This document shows, in pieces, positions 12,115-22,499 of a stretch of DNA of 64,000 nt (position 1 is the stretch's first letter; the number at the start of each line of letters is the position of its first letter). Source of the DNA: Amia ocellicauda. Lineage: Eukaryota; Chordata; Actinopteri; Amiiformes; Amiidae. A program made the translations under genes and the position numbers. Location of the stretch: assembly GCF_036373705.1 (NCBI RefSeq), contig NC_089851.1:51560312-51624311 (forward strand), read 5' to 3'. The notes below the pieces were generated by a model that was given only the letters and a program-made list of their open reading frames with translations, was not told the DNA's origin and made no database searches.

Positions 12115-12635
12115 AAGTTAACGGAGGGTGTAGCAGTTTCTGCTGGGCAAGCGCGTAACTGCTTTGGGGCAGACCGGGAGACCTACGCTCACTGACCGAT
12201 AGCATGGACTGTAGCGCTGACGTGTCTTTCCAGAATGGTAACGCCATCCCCAGTGAGACAGCACTGAGAGCATTGTTCAGCAGGCCCGCAAACAACTGAA
12301 AAGAATGCCTCTCCTTTGGTGCAGCTCAGGAGTACACGTTCAGCAAAGGTCTCCATAACAAGCCGGCAAACCACATTTCGTCCTCCTCCTCCTCAACAAC
12401 ACACTACATGTCCTCCACCTCCTCCTCAACAACAACAACAACAACAACAACGAACTTGTAAAAAACACATTTTCTTTAAAGAAAACAAAACACACAGATG
12501 ACAGTCTGATTTCCCATCAGCTATACGGGCAACAGTATCTGAGGTCGATAGCCCTCCCTTGTGCAGAGGAGCCCAGAAGCCAGCCTTCAAGAGCAAACGA
12601 ACAAACACTTCGGTGACTGCAAAGTGGGGCCAAGT

Positions 12636-12707
12636 GGGCTCGTCCTGGAGTTGAACCCAGGGCCTCTCACACCCTCAGCAAGAATCATACCCCTAGACCA
12701 ACGAGCC
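12636..12707 (-). tRNA. tRNA-Pro(AGG)-like, decayed, copy 22, type B
   Basis: Consensus type B body; second of the BB pair, next to the rare cctccacctcc tract variant that recurs 1,746 bp on. Confidence 0.75.
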
Positions 12708-13210
12708 AAGTTAACGGAGGGTGTCGCAGTTTCTGCTGGGCAAGCGCGTAACTGCTTTGGGGCAGACCGGGAGACCTACGCTCACTGACTGATAGCATGG
12801 ACTGTAGCGCTGAAGTGTCTTTCCAGAACGGTAACCGTATCCCCAGTGAGACAGCACTGAGAGCATGGTTCAGCAGGCCCGCAAACAACTGAAAAGAATG
12901 CCTCTCCTTTGGTGCAGCTCAGGAGTACACGTTCAGCAAAGGTCTCCATAACAAGCCGGCAAACCACATTTCGTCCTCCTCCTCAACAACACACTACATG
13001 TCCTCCTCCTCCTCAACAACAACAACGAACTTGTAAAATACACATTTTCTTTAAAGAAAACAAAACACACAGATGACAGTCTGATTTCCCATCAGCTACA
13101 CAGCCAACAGTATGTGAGGTTGAAAGACCTCCCTGGTGCAGAGGAGCCCAGAAGCCAAGCATCGAGAGAGAACAAACGAATGCTTCAGAGAATGCAAAGC
13201 AGGGCCAAGC

Positions 13211-13282
13211 GGGCTCGTCCGGGAGTTGAACCCGGGACCTCTCGCACCCAAAGCGAGAATCATACCCCTAGACCAACGAGCC
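13211..13282 (-). tRNA. tRNA-Pro(TGG), copy 23, type A
   Basis: Consensus body. Its left spacer has tatgtgagg, a variant shared with copies 26 and 28. Confidence 0.93.
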
Positions 13283-13788
13283 AAGTTATCTGACAGTGTC
13301 ACAGTTTCTGCTGGGCAAGCGCGTAACTGCTTTGGGGCAGACCGGGAGACCTACGCTCACTGACTGATAGCATGGACTGTAGCGCTGACGTGTCTTTCCA
13401 GAATGGTAACGCCATCCCCAGTGAGACAGCACTGAGAGCATGGTTCAGCAGGCCCGCAAACAACTGAAAAGAATGCCTCTCCTTTGGTGCAGCTCAGGAG
13501 TACACGTTCAGCAAAGGTCTCCATAACAAGCCGGCAAACCACATTTCGTCCTCCTCCTCCTCAACAACACACTACATGTCCTCCTCCTCCTCAACAACAA
13601 CAACGAACTTGTAAAATACACATTTTCTTTAAAGAAAACAAAACACACAGATGACAGTCTGATTTCCCATCAGCTTTACAGCCAACAGTATCTGAGGTCG
13701 ATAGCCCTCCCTTGTGCAGAGGAGCCCAGAAGCCAGCCTTCAAGAGCAAACGAACAAACACTTCGGTGACTGCAAAGTGGGGCCAAGT

Positions 13789-13860
13789 GGGCTCGTCCTG
13801 GAGTTGAACCCAGGGCCTCTCACACCCTCAGCAAGAATCATACCCCTAGACCAACGAGCC
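13789..13860 (-). tRNA. tRNA-Pro(AGG)-like, decayed, copy 24, type B
   Basis: Consensus type B body; start of the second 1,746-bp BBA block. Confidence 0.75.
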
Positions 13861-14381
13861 AAGTTAACGGAGGGTGTCGCAGTTTCTGCTGGGCAAGCGC
13901 GTAACTGCTTTGGGGCAGACCGGGAGACCTACGCTCACTGACTGATAGCATGGACTGTAGCGCTGACGTGTCTTTCCAGAATGGTAACGCCATCCCCAGT
14001 GAGACAGCACTGAGAGCATGGTTCAGCAGGCCCGCAAACAACTGAAAAGAATGCCTCTCCTTTGGTGCAGCTCAGGAGTACACGTTCAGCAAAGGTCTCC
14101 ATAACAAGCCGGCAAACCACATTTCGTCCTCCTCCTCCTCAACAACACACTACATGTCCTCCACCTCCTCCTCAACAACAACAACAACAACAACAACGAA
14201 CTTGTAAAAAACACATTTTCTTTAAAGAAAACAAAACACACAGATGACAGTCTGATTTCCCATCAGCTATACGGGCAACAGTATCTGAGGTCGATAGCCC
14301 TCCCTTGTGCAGAGGAGCCCAGAAGCCAGCCTTCAAGAGCAAACGAACAAACACTTCGGTGACTGCAAAGTGGGGCCAAGT

Positions 14382-14453
14382 GGGCTCGTCCTGGAGTTGA
14401 ACCCAGGGCCTCTCACACCCTCAGCAAGAATCATACCCCTAGACCAACGAGCC
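14382..14453 (-). tRNA. tRNA-Pro(AGG)-like, decayed, copy 25, type B
   Basis: Consensus type B body; the counterpart of copy 22, exactly 1,746 bp away. Confidence 0.75.
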
Positions 14454-14956
14454 AAGTTAACGGAGGGTGTCGCAGTTTCTGCTGGGCAAGCGCGTAACTG
14501 CTTTGGGGCAGACCGGGAGACCTACGCTCACTGACTGATAGCATGGACTGTAGCGCTGAAGTGTCTTTCCAGAACGGTAACCGTATCCCCAGTGAGACAG
14601 CACTGAGAGCATGGTTCAGCAGGCCCGCAAACAACTGAAAAGAATGCCTCTCCTTTGGTGCAGCTCAGGAGTACACGTTCAGCAAAGGTCTCCATAACAA
14701 GCCGGCAAACCACATTTCGTCCTCCTCCTCAACAACACACTACATGTCCTCCTCCTCCTCAACAACAACAACGAACTTGTAAAATACACATTTTCTTTAA
14801 AGAAAACAAAACACACAGATGACAGTCTGATTTCCCATCAGCTACACAGCCAACAGTATGTGAGGTTGAAAGACCTCCCTGGTGCAGAGGAGCCCAGAAG
14901 CCAAGCATCGAGAGAGAACAAACGAATGCTTCAGAGAATGCAAAGCAGGGCCAAGC

Positions 14957-15028
14957 GGGCTCGTCCGGGAGTTGAACCCGGGACCTCTCGCACCCAAAGC
15001 GAGAATCATACCCCTAGACCAACGAGCC
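14957..15028 (-). tRNA. tRNA-Pro(TGG), copy 26, type A
   Basis: Consensus body; the counterpart of copy 23, exactly 1,746 bp away. Confidence 0.93.
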
Positions 15029-15534
15029 AAGTTATCTGACAGTGTCACAGTTTCTGCTGGGCAAGCGCGTAACTGCTTTGGGGCAGACCGGGAGACCTAC
15101 GCTCACTGACTGATAGCATGGACTGTAGCGCTGACGTGTCTTTCCAGAATGGTAACGCCATCCCCAGTGAGACAGCACTGAGAGCATTGTTCAGCAGGCC
15201 CGCAAACAACTGAAAAGAATGCCTCTCCTTTGGTGCAGCTCAGGAGTACACGTTCAGCAAAGGTCTCCATAACAAGCCGGCAAACCACATTTCGTCCTCC
15301 TCCTCCTCAACAACACACTACATGTCCTCCTCCTCCTCAACAACAACAACGAACTTGTAAAAAACACATTTTCTTTAAAGAAAACAAAACACACAGATGA
15401 CAGTCTGATTTCCCATCAGCTTTACAGGCAACAGTATCTGAGGTCGATAGCCCTCCCTTGTGCAGAGGAGCCCAGAAGCCAGCCTTCAAGAGCAAACGAA
15501 CAAACACTTCGGTGACTGCAAAGTGGGGCCAAGT

Positions 15535-15606
15535 GGGCTCGTCCTGGAGTTGAACCCAGGGCCTCTCACACCCTCAGCAAGAATCATACCCCTAGACCAA
15601 CGAGCC
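15535..15606 (-). tRNA. tRNA-Pro(AGG)-like, decayed, copy 27, type B
   Basis: Consensus type B body. Confidence 0.75.
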
Positions 15607-16109
15607 AAGTTAACGGAGGGTGTCGCAGTTTCTGCTGGGCAAGCGCGTAACTGCTTTGGGGCAGACCGGGAGACCTACGCTCACTGACTGATAGCATGGA
15701 CTGTAGCGCTGAAGTGTCTTTCCAGAACGGTAACCGTATCCCCAGTGAGACAGCACTGAGAGCATGGTTCAGCAGGCCCGCAAACAACTGAAAAGAATGC
15801 CTCTCCTTTGGTGCAGCTCAGGAGTACACGTTCAGCAAAGGTCTCCATAACAAGCCGGCAAACCACATTTCGTCCTCCTCCTCAACAACACACTACATGT
15901 CCTCCTCCTCCTCAACAACAACAACGAACTTGTAAAATACACATTTTCTTTAAAGAAAACAAAACACACAGATGACAGTCTGATTTCCCATCAGCTACAC
16001 AGCCAACAGTATGTGAGGTTGAAAGACCTCCCTGGTGCAGAGGAGCCCAGAAGCCAAGCATCGAGAGAGAACAAACGAATGCTTCAGAGAATGCAAAGCA
16101 GGGCCAAGC

Positions 16110-16181
16110 GGGCTCGTCCGGGAGTTGAACCCGGGACCTCTCGCACCCAAAGCGAGAATCATACCCCTAGACCAACGAGCC
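16110..16181 (-). tRNA. tRNA-Pro(TGG), copy 28, type A
   Basis: Consensus body; last copy with the tatgtgagg spacer variant. Confidence 0.93.
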
Positions 16182-16687
16182 AAGTTATCTGACAGTGTCA
16201 CAGTTTCTGCTGGGCAAGCGCGTAACTGCTTTGGGGCAGACCGGGAGACCTACGCTCACTGACTGATAGCATGGACTGTAGCGCTGACGTGTCTTTCCAG
16301 AATGGTAACGCCATCCCCAGTGAGACAGCACTGAGAGCATTGTTCAGCAGGCCCGCAAACAACTGAAAAGAATGCCTCTCCTTTGGTGCAGCTCAGGAGT
16401 ACACGTTCAGCAAAGGTCTCCATAACAAGCCGGCAAACCACATTTCGTCCTCCTCCTCCTCAACAACACACTACATGTCCTCCTCCTCCTCAACAACAAC
16501 AACGAACTTGTAAAAAACACATTTTCTTTAAAGAAAACAAAACACACAGATGACAGTCTGATTTCCCATCAGCTTTACAGGCAACAGTATCTGAGGTCGA
16601 TAGCCCTCCCTTGTGCAGAGGAGCCCAGAAGCCAGCCTTCAAGAGCAAACGAACAAACACTTCGGTGACTGCAAAGTGGGGCCAAGT

Positions 16688-16759
16688 GGGCTCGTCCTGG
16701 AGTTGAACCCAGGGCCTCTCACACCCTCAGCAAGAATCATACCCCTAGACCAACGAGCC
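16688..16759 (-). tRNA. tRNA-Pro(AGG)-like, decayed, copy 29, type B
   Basis: Consensus type B body; followed by a catgtgctcc tract variant also seen after copy 31. Confidence 0.75.
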
Positions 16760-17265
16760 AAGTTAACGGAGGGTGTCGCAGTTTCTGCTGGGCAAGCGCG
16801 TAACTGCTTTGGGGCAGACCGGGAGACCTACGCTCACTGACTGATAGCATGGACTGTAGCGCTGACGTGTCTTTCCAGAATGGTAACGCCATCCCCAGTG
16901 AGACAGCACTGAGAGCATGGTTCAGCAGGCCCGCAAACAACTGAAAAGAATGCCTCTCCTTTGGTGCAGCTCAGGAGTACACGTTCAGCAAAGGTCTCCA
17001 TAACAAGCCGGCAAATCACATTTCGTCCTCCTCCTCCTCAACAACACACTACATGTGCTCCTCCTCCTCAACAACAACAACGAACTTGTAAAATACACAT
17101 TTTCTTTAAAGAAAACAAAACACACAGATGACAGTCTGATTTCCCATCAGCTACACAGCCAACAGTATCTGAGGTTGAAAGACCTCCCTGGTGCAGAGAA
17201 GCCCAGAAGCCAAGCATCGAGAGAGAACAAACGAATGCTTCAGAGAATGCAAAGCGGGGCCAAGC

Positions 17266-17337
17266 GGGCTCGTCCGGGAGTTGAACCCGGGACCTCTCGC
17301 ACCCAAAGCGAGAATCATACCCCTAGACCAACGAGCC
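17266..17337 (-). tRNA. tRNA-Pro(TGG), copy 30, type A
   Basis: Consensus body; last intact copy before the array edge. Trailer has gcggggc, shared with copy 32. Confidence 0.93.
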
Positions 17338-17843
17338 AAGTTATCTGACAGTGTCACAGTTTCTGCTGGGCAAGCGCGTAACTGCTTTGGGGCAGACCGG
17401 GAGACCTACGCTCACTGACTGATAGCATGGACTGTAGCGCTGACGTGTCTTTCCAGAATGGTAACGCCATCCCCAGTGAGACAGCACTGAGAGCATTGTT
17501 CAGCAGGCCCGCAAACAACTGAAAAGAATGCCTCTCCGTTGGTGCAGCTCAGGAGTACACGTTCAGCAAAGGTCTCCATAACAAGCCGGCAAACCACATT
17601 TCGTCCTCCTCCTCCTCAACAACACACTACATGTCCTCCTCCTCCTCAACAACAACAACGAACTTGTAAAAAACACATTTTCTTTAAAGAAAACAAAACA
17701 CACAGATGACAGTCTGATTTCCCATCAGCTTTACAGGCAACAGTATCTGAGGTCGATAGCCCTCCCTTGTGCAGAGGAGCCCAGAAGCCAGCCTTCAAGA
17801 GCAAACGAACAAACACTTCGGTGACTGCAAAGTGGGGCCAAGT

Positions 17844-17915
17844 GGGCTCGTCCTGGAGTTGAACCCAGGGCCTCTCACACCCTCAGCAAGAATCATACCC
17901 CTAGACCAACGAGCC
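17844..17915 (-). tRNA. tRNA-Pro(AGG)-like, decayed, copy 31, type B
   Basis: Consensus type B body. Confidence 0.75.
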
Positions 17916-18421
17916 AAGTTAACGGAGGGTGTCGCAGTTTCTGCTGGGCAAGCGCGTAACTGCTTTGGGGCAGACCGGGAGACCTACGCTCACTGACTGA
18001 TAGCATGGACTGTAGCGCTGACGTGTCTTTCCAGAATGGTAACGCCATCCCCAGTGAGACAGCACTGAGAGCATGGTTCAGCAGGCCCGCAAACAACTGA
18101 AAAGAATGCCTCTCCTTTGGTGCAGCTCAGGAGTACACGTTCAGCAAAGGTCTCCATAACAAGCCGGCAAATCACATTTCGTCCTCCTCCTCCTCAACAA
18201 CACACTACATGTGCTCCTCCTCCTCAACAACAACAACGAACTTGTAAAATACACATTTTCTTTAAAGAAAACAAAACACACAGATGACAGTCTGATTTCC
18301 CATCAGCTACACAGCCAACAGTATCTGAGGTTGAAAGACCTCCCTGGTGCAGAGGAGCCCAGAAGCCAAGCATCGAGAGAGAACAAACGAATGCTTCAGA
18401 GAATGCAAAGCGGGGCCAAGC

Positions 18422-18490
18422 GGGCTCGTCCGGGAGTTGAACCCGGGACCTCTAACCTAAGCGAGAATCATACCCCTAGACCAACGAGCC
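18422..18490 (-). pseudogene. tRNA-Pro pseudogene at array edge, copy 32
   Basis: Only 69 nt: three bases are lost from the anticodon arm, so the stem no longer closes. The acceptor and T arms are still type A. The spacer to its right is diverged, as expected for the edge of an array that escapes homogenisation. Confidence 0.85.
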
Positions 18491-18550
18491 AAGATAATAG
18501 GCAATATTGCATGTTCTCCTGGGCAAGCACATAACTGCTTGAGGCAGACC

Positions 18551-19061
18551 CTCACCTGATCACCACATGTGGTTACACTTTAAGAAGGGGTGAGTTTAAG
18601 GTCATCGGTAACATCACAAAGGTTGGCAGCATTTTACATGAATATGTAAAGTTAAAAACACACACTACATGTAAATAAGCCATACTACTTGTTTAGTGTA
18701 TGTAAGCTCGTTCTGTAATCATACATCATCCATACTAGTATTTAATAATTGAATTAACTATACACAAACTACTTGGTCAATTCACTCTTGTTACCGTGTA
18801 ATTACAGTGCAAGTAAATTGTAATAATTGTAGCGTTGTATATTGGGCCATATTTTACATGTAACTATATATTTCATATTTGTCCAATTAATGTACATTTG
18901 TTTTTTTTGTTTTTTAGCTGGTACCAAAACATTGGTCTCTGGAACTAAAAGGTCGGAAATTGGAAGAACTATTAATGACAAATGAATGACCGCTGATACA
19001 AGTAAATAGTGTTTCCTCAAATCTAAAGTGAGACCTTTTTGCATGAATCTGTAATACATGC
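18551..19061. other. Unique AT-rich flank, no gene seen
   Basis: Array similarity stops near 18,550. No long open frame. A pyrimidine-rich tract ending in ttttttag at 18,899-18,917 resembles a 3' splice site, but what follows is not open in any frame I could join to the transposase relic downstream. Confidence 0.5.
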
Positions 19062-19598
19062 CCTAAACAGAATGAGAACATGGATCCATCATGCCTTGTT
19101 ACCACTGTGCAGGCTGGTGGTGGTGGTGTAATGGTGTGGGGGATGTTTTCTTGGCACACTTTATGCCCCTTAGTGCCAATTGGGCATCGTTTAAATGCCA
19201 CGGCCTACCTGAGCATTGTTTCTGACCATGTCCATCCCTTTATGACCACCATGTACCCATCCTCTGATGGCTACTTCCAGCAGGATAATGCACCATGTCA
19301 CAAAGGTCGAATCATTTCAAATTGGTTTCTTGAACATGACAATGAGTTCACTGTACTAAACTGGCCCCCACAGTCACCAGATCTCAACCCAATAGAGCAT
19401 CTTTGGGATGTGGTGGAACGGGAGCTTCGTGCCCTGGATGTGCATCCCACAAATCTCCATCAATTGCAAGATGCTATCCTATCAATATGGGCCAACATTT
19501 CTAAAGAATGCTTTCAGCACCTTGTTGAATCAATGCCACGTAGAATTAAGGCAGTTCTGAAGGCAAAAGGGGGTCAAACACCAAGTGAAATCTATTAA
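19062..19598 (+). pseudogene. Tc1-like transposase, C-terminal part, no TIRs
   Basis: Open frame of 172 codons from 19,080, matching the C-terminal part of a Tc1/mariner DDE transposase. The second catalytic Asp (QQDNAPCH, about residue 63) and the Glu ([11 protein letters not shown], about residue 100) are visible. The first Asp region, the DNA-binding domain and both terminal inverted repeats are absent. Similarity to the element at 55,005-56,218 starts abruptly near 19,062 and stops about 12 bases before that element's stop, so this frame ends with its own short tail (PSEIY). It is a truncated relic; that the frame is still open while the longer copy carries stops is noteworthy but could be chance or youth. 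Confidence 0.85.
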
Positions 19599-20340
19599 AG
19601 TATTGAAGTATCCCAATGTTTTAAGTTACACTTCATGTATACATGTGTTTGGAAGTTTATCCAAATATATTCTACCAGTATATTTAGAATGCAACATTTT
19701 TGCAGTCTAATATACTCACAGTATACAATACATGCAATATGAGATTGTTGTGTATTTAGCAGTATACTAAATGTATATTATAAGGGGACATATATGTATG
19801 CATTTTTATATATTTAGTATAAAATACATGTGTAGATGTTACAGTATATTTGCATATAATTATAGATATATTAAAAACAAGTTTACATATAATTCTGAAT
19901 ATACTTAAGTTATATTAAGCAATATTTGTATTGTATAATATAGTGTATTTGACCATATTTCTGTATCAAGTGACAGTGCAATTGATATTTAAAAGAATAT
20001 TTTCACCATATATTATAAAATGGTATGCACATTTATAAAACATATTAATACATTAAAATACATTTCATATTTCAGAATAATATATATTTTTAAATATTTT
20101 ATTTTTGTAAGGGTATCTTCCATAAATGCAGTTTTACCAAACAAAGGAAAACCAGGAAAGGTTGGTGGAGGAGATTACGCAGTTTTGGCAGCCCATTCTG
20201 AAACCCACTGCAGAATATATTCTGGCAGGAGGTCTGATTAAAATACTGGAAAATCTTCAATCAAAGTCAAGAAATGTGTCAAAAGGCTTCCAGTTTCCTT
20301 TCCTGCCATGAGAAGTATGCTGATTTCAGAACCTCTATGA
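19599..20340. other. AT-rich intergenic DNA
   Basis: Very AT-rich with many tatatttagtat-like words. A 62-codon open stretch at 20,126-20,311 has no family I recognise and no clear splice or promoter context; I do not call it a gene. Confidence 0.5.
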
Positions 20341-20344
20341 AGTA

Positions 20345-20640
20345 GATTCCTTATTTTCAAAAAATAAGTAATGGTTATTTTTTTCATTGTTTCCTCAATA
20401 TATTAATAATAAACTGTTTTATTTTTTTCTGCAAAATAAGTAAAGTTTACTTATTTATTTCTGGTTCCTGTTTTTTTTTTTTTTTTAAATAAGTAATGGT
20501 TATTTATTTTTATCTTTCTTGTTTATTACTTTTTCTGTGAATTCTGATTCTAGTAGTATGAAGAAATAAGTAATAGTTACTCATTCCTTATTTCTGTTTC
20601 CCTGTTTTTTCACAAAATAAGTAATGGTTATTTCAAAAAT
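20345..20640. repeat. Degenerate tandem repeat, aaataagtaatggttatt core
   Basis: The core word recurs about five times at roughly 60-85 bp spacing, separated by T-rich stretches. A further diverged core lies at 21,975-22,045. No coding potential. Confidence 0.6.
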
Positions 20641-20719
20641 CCCTGTTTACAAATGTAAGGACTTATAGGACAACAGCATTACATACAGATAGATAACATA
20701 CATTAGTTATTATGGTAAC

Positions 20720-21293
20720 AAGTGTCCATTATAAACAATCTATTAACAAATTATTGATTATGTTATTGTTATATGATTATTACAAATTATAAATATATTA
20801 GACATTTTTATTTAAACATTTTTGCTATACTATGTAGTTTGCATGTTCTCCCCGTGTCCACGTGGGTTTCCTCCCACCGTCCAAAGACATGTGGGTTAGG
20901 TTAATTGGCTTCTCTAAATTGCCCTGTATGTGGGTGTGTCTGCGTGTGTGTGTGTGTGTGTTGCCCAGCGATGGACTGGGGTCCCGTCCTGGGTGTATTC
21001 CTGCCTTGTGCCCTTTGCCTGCCGGGATCAGTGCTCGGCGACCTTCGCCAGGATAACTGGTTTCAAAAATGGATGGATAATAGCAGCAATTAACTGGCAT
21101 GGCAGTTAATGATAATAGATTGATATCGATGTGCAAATGTCATGTTATTATACCCTTTATTAAATATGTTATTAAATACCTTAAAACATATTATAGCAAA
21201 AAAGTTTAAAAATGTCTAATATATTTATAATTTGTAAAATTAATCATATAATAATAACATAACATGTTAATAGATTGTTTATAATGGACACTT
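20720..21293. repeat. Large inverted repeat (fold-back) interrupted by a SINE/LINE tail
   Basis: Left arm 20,720-20,830 and right arm about 21,190-21,293 are imperfect reverse complements over about 105-110 bp: both contain aagtgtccattataaacaat and its complement, then matching AT-rich stretches. The loop holds a retroposon tail. This looks like an old fold-back or MITE-type DNA element with a later insertion; no transposase is present. Confidence 0.75.
20836..21079 (+). mobile_element. SINE/LINE 3'-tail fragment (fish type)
   Basis: Starts gtttgcatgttctcccc, includes caaagacatg, a (GT)n run at about 20,945-20,961, gcgatggactgg and ends in atggatgga. This order is that of a very common fish retroposon body with an ATGG tail, here without its tRNA-like head. 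Assigned by recall of the family. Confidence 0.75.
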
Positions 21294-22082
21294 AAAATAA
21301 AGCATTACCATTATTCTTAATACATGGATACAAGATAATCAACAACATGGGAGGGCTTGAGAATCTGCTATGGCTTTGTGCAAGGAAATTTGGCACTGAA
21401 TAAATGTTGGCTACAGCAAACATGCGCTGCTGTACAGGCTGACAGAGACACTGTGATGCATTTCTTCAATGAGTGATGCTTACTTAATCTTTATTTCCAT
21501 TTCCCAGTTTAAGGACACTTATCTCTACAGCATTACTTCAGTAGTTCACGCAGCCCCCTATAGAAGTCAGCGGAAGATGTAGTGATTGAAGTAATGGAGG
21601 TATCTTGGCCTGTACACACTTGGCAGAGGGAACGACAGCCTGGCCATGGAACACCTACCCCCAGCTCCATCTTGAGATTAGCGAGAGGCAGCAGTGATGC
21701 AGCGCTATGGAGCCTACAGCGCAGGGAAGGGACTTAATGCGTGGTATCTCTGATGTAGTGCTTGTGTGTTTTTCAGGTCTTTTCTATAATGTGCTTTCTG
21801 TATTGTCATAAACCCCTGGCACTTTTTGTCACTGTTACTCTATATTGTTTTGCATTACATTCATAAAGAAAATAAAACGAAAAATCTCTAATAGTGTGTG
21901 TCTCAATGGTTGTGTTTGTTCATACATCGATAAAAAACGTTTGGAAATACTATGAAAAGTAAAATGTAGATAACAAATAAGTAATCATAAGTTATTTCTG
22001 TGTCCTATTCTGTAAAAAATAAGAAATGATTAGTCCTACTTATTAAGTGGTCACTGAACAGTGTGCTCTCTGTCAAAAGCCA
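21294..22082. other. Intergenic DNA, no gene seen
   Basis: No open frame of note. A possible polyadenylation signal (aataaa) lies near 21,870 but no exon upstream can be supported. Confidence 0.45.
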
Positions 22083-22369
22083 GCTTTTGGGCTCCTCTGC
22101 ACAAGAGGGCTTTTGACCTCAGATGCTGTTGCCTGTGCAGCTGAAGGGACATCAGACTGTCATCTGTGTGTTTTTCTATAAAACAAATGTGTATTATGCA
22201 AGTTTGTTGTGGTTGTTGAGGAGGAGGAGGAGGAGGAGGAGGACGACATGTAGTGTGTTGTTGAGGAGGAGAACTTTGTGAAGCCACTTGTTCAGTTGGC
22301 CCGTTGGTCTAGGAGTATGATTCTCACTTAGTGTGCGAGAGGTCCTGTGTTCAACTCCTGAACGAGCCC
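22083..22369 (+). repeat. Orphan, inverted, shortened copy of the tRNA-Pro array spacer plus tRNA
   Basis: In opposite orientation to the array, 3.5 kb beyond its edge. It runs, in array minus-strand order, from the spacer (gggctcctctgcac, ctgttgcctgtgcagctg, cagactgtcatctgtgtg), through a (GGA)n tract and the acatgtagtgtgttgttgagg stretch, to a tRNA-Pro relic. About 200 bp of the monomer between the tract and the tRNA are missing. Because it spans the join of two adjacent monomers, it derives from an array, not from a single dispersed tRNA-SINE. Confidence 0.85.
22298..22369 (+). pseudogene. tRNA-Pro-derived pseudogene
   Basis: 72 nt, similar to type A. The loop reads TTAGTGT, which would give anticodon AGT; an A-C mismatch breaks the anticodon stem and the T-stem is altered. 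Not functional. Confidence 0.8.
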
Positions 22370-22499
22370 TAGGGCATGAAGCCGTCTGGTTTCGTGGCTG
22401 GTGACGGTAGTCTTCTTGGGGTTGCTTTCCTCTACCTGCTTTCGCATTATTGTTGATCTGCACTGTGAAGTGCTGTTAAATGAGTTTTGAATCATTTGG

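Larger units (their letters stand above)
1..18550 (-). repeat. Higher-order tandem array of tRNA-Pro monomers
   Basis: Direct tandem array, at least 31 full monomers, cut by the window's left edge. Each monomer has, on the plus strand, a (CTC)n-(CAA)n microsatellite, a conserved spacer, one minus-strand 72-nt tRNA-Pro sequence, and a right-hand spacer. tRNA start-to-start distances are 575, 578, 587, 590 or 593 bp; the steps of three come from the triplet tract. Type A monomers have a sound tRNA body. Type B monomers have G33, two wobble pairs in the anticodon stem and a T-arm that pairs only in a shifted register. A and B mostly alternate, but BB pairs (12,043/12,636 and 13,789/14,382) and an AA pair (10,878/11,456) occur. 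Left half repeats every 2,336 bp (four monomers); 12-15.5 kb repeats every 1,746 bp (BBA). All tRNAs keep Pol III A- and B-box-like sequences (GGTTCAACTCC). The nearest TTTT downstream on the minus strand lies about 145 nt past the tRNA. The array decays and ends near 18,550. Confidence 0.97.

Noticed and set aside
284-18534. Dozens of near-identical 60-107-codon open frames on both strands of the array
   Set aside because: They recur with the monomer, overlap one another and the tRNA, and include frames made only of the CTC/CAA tract. Their openness follows from repetition of the same DNA, not from coding.
1-18550. CRISPR-like or satellite-only reading of the array
   Set aside because: Units are about 580 bp and contain a tRNA; there are no short repeats with unique spacers.
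20825-21136. Open frames of 60-103 codons in the SINE tail
   Set aside because: They are read through a non-coding retroposon body on both strands.
22083-22369. Independent tRNA-derived SINE
   Set aside because: It spans the junction of two array monomers and has no tail or target duplication I can see.
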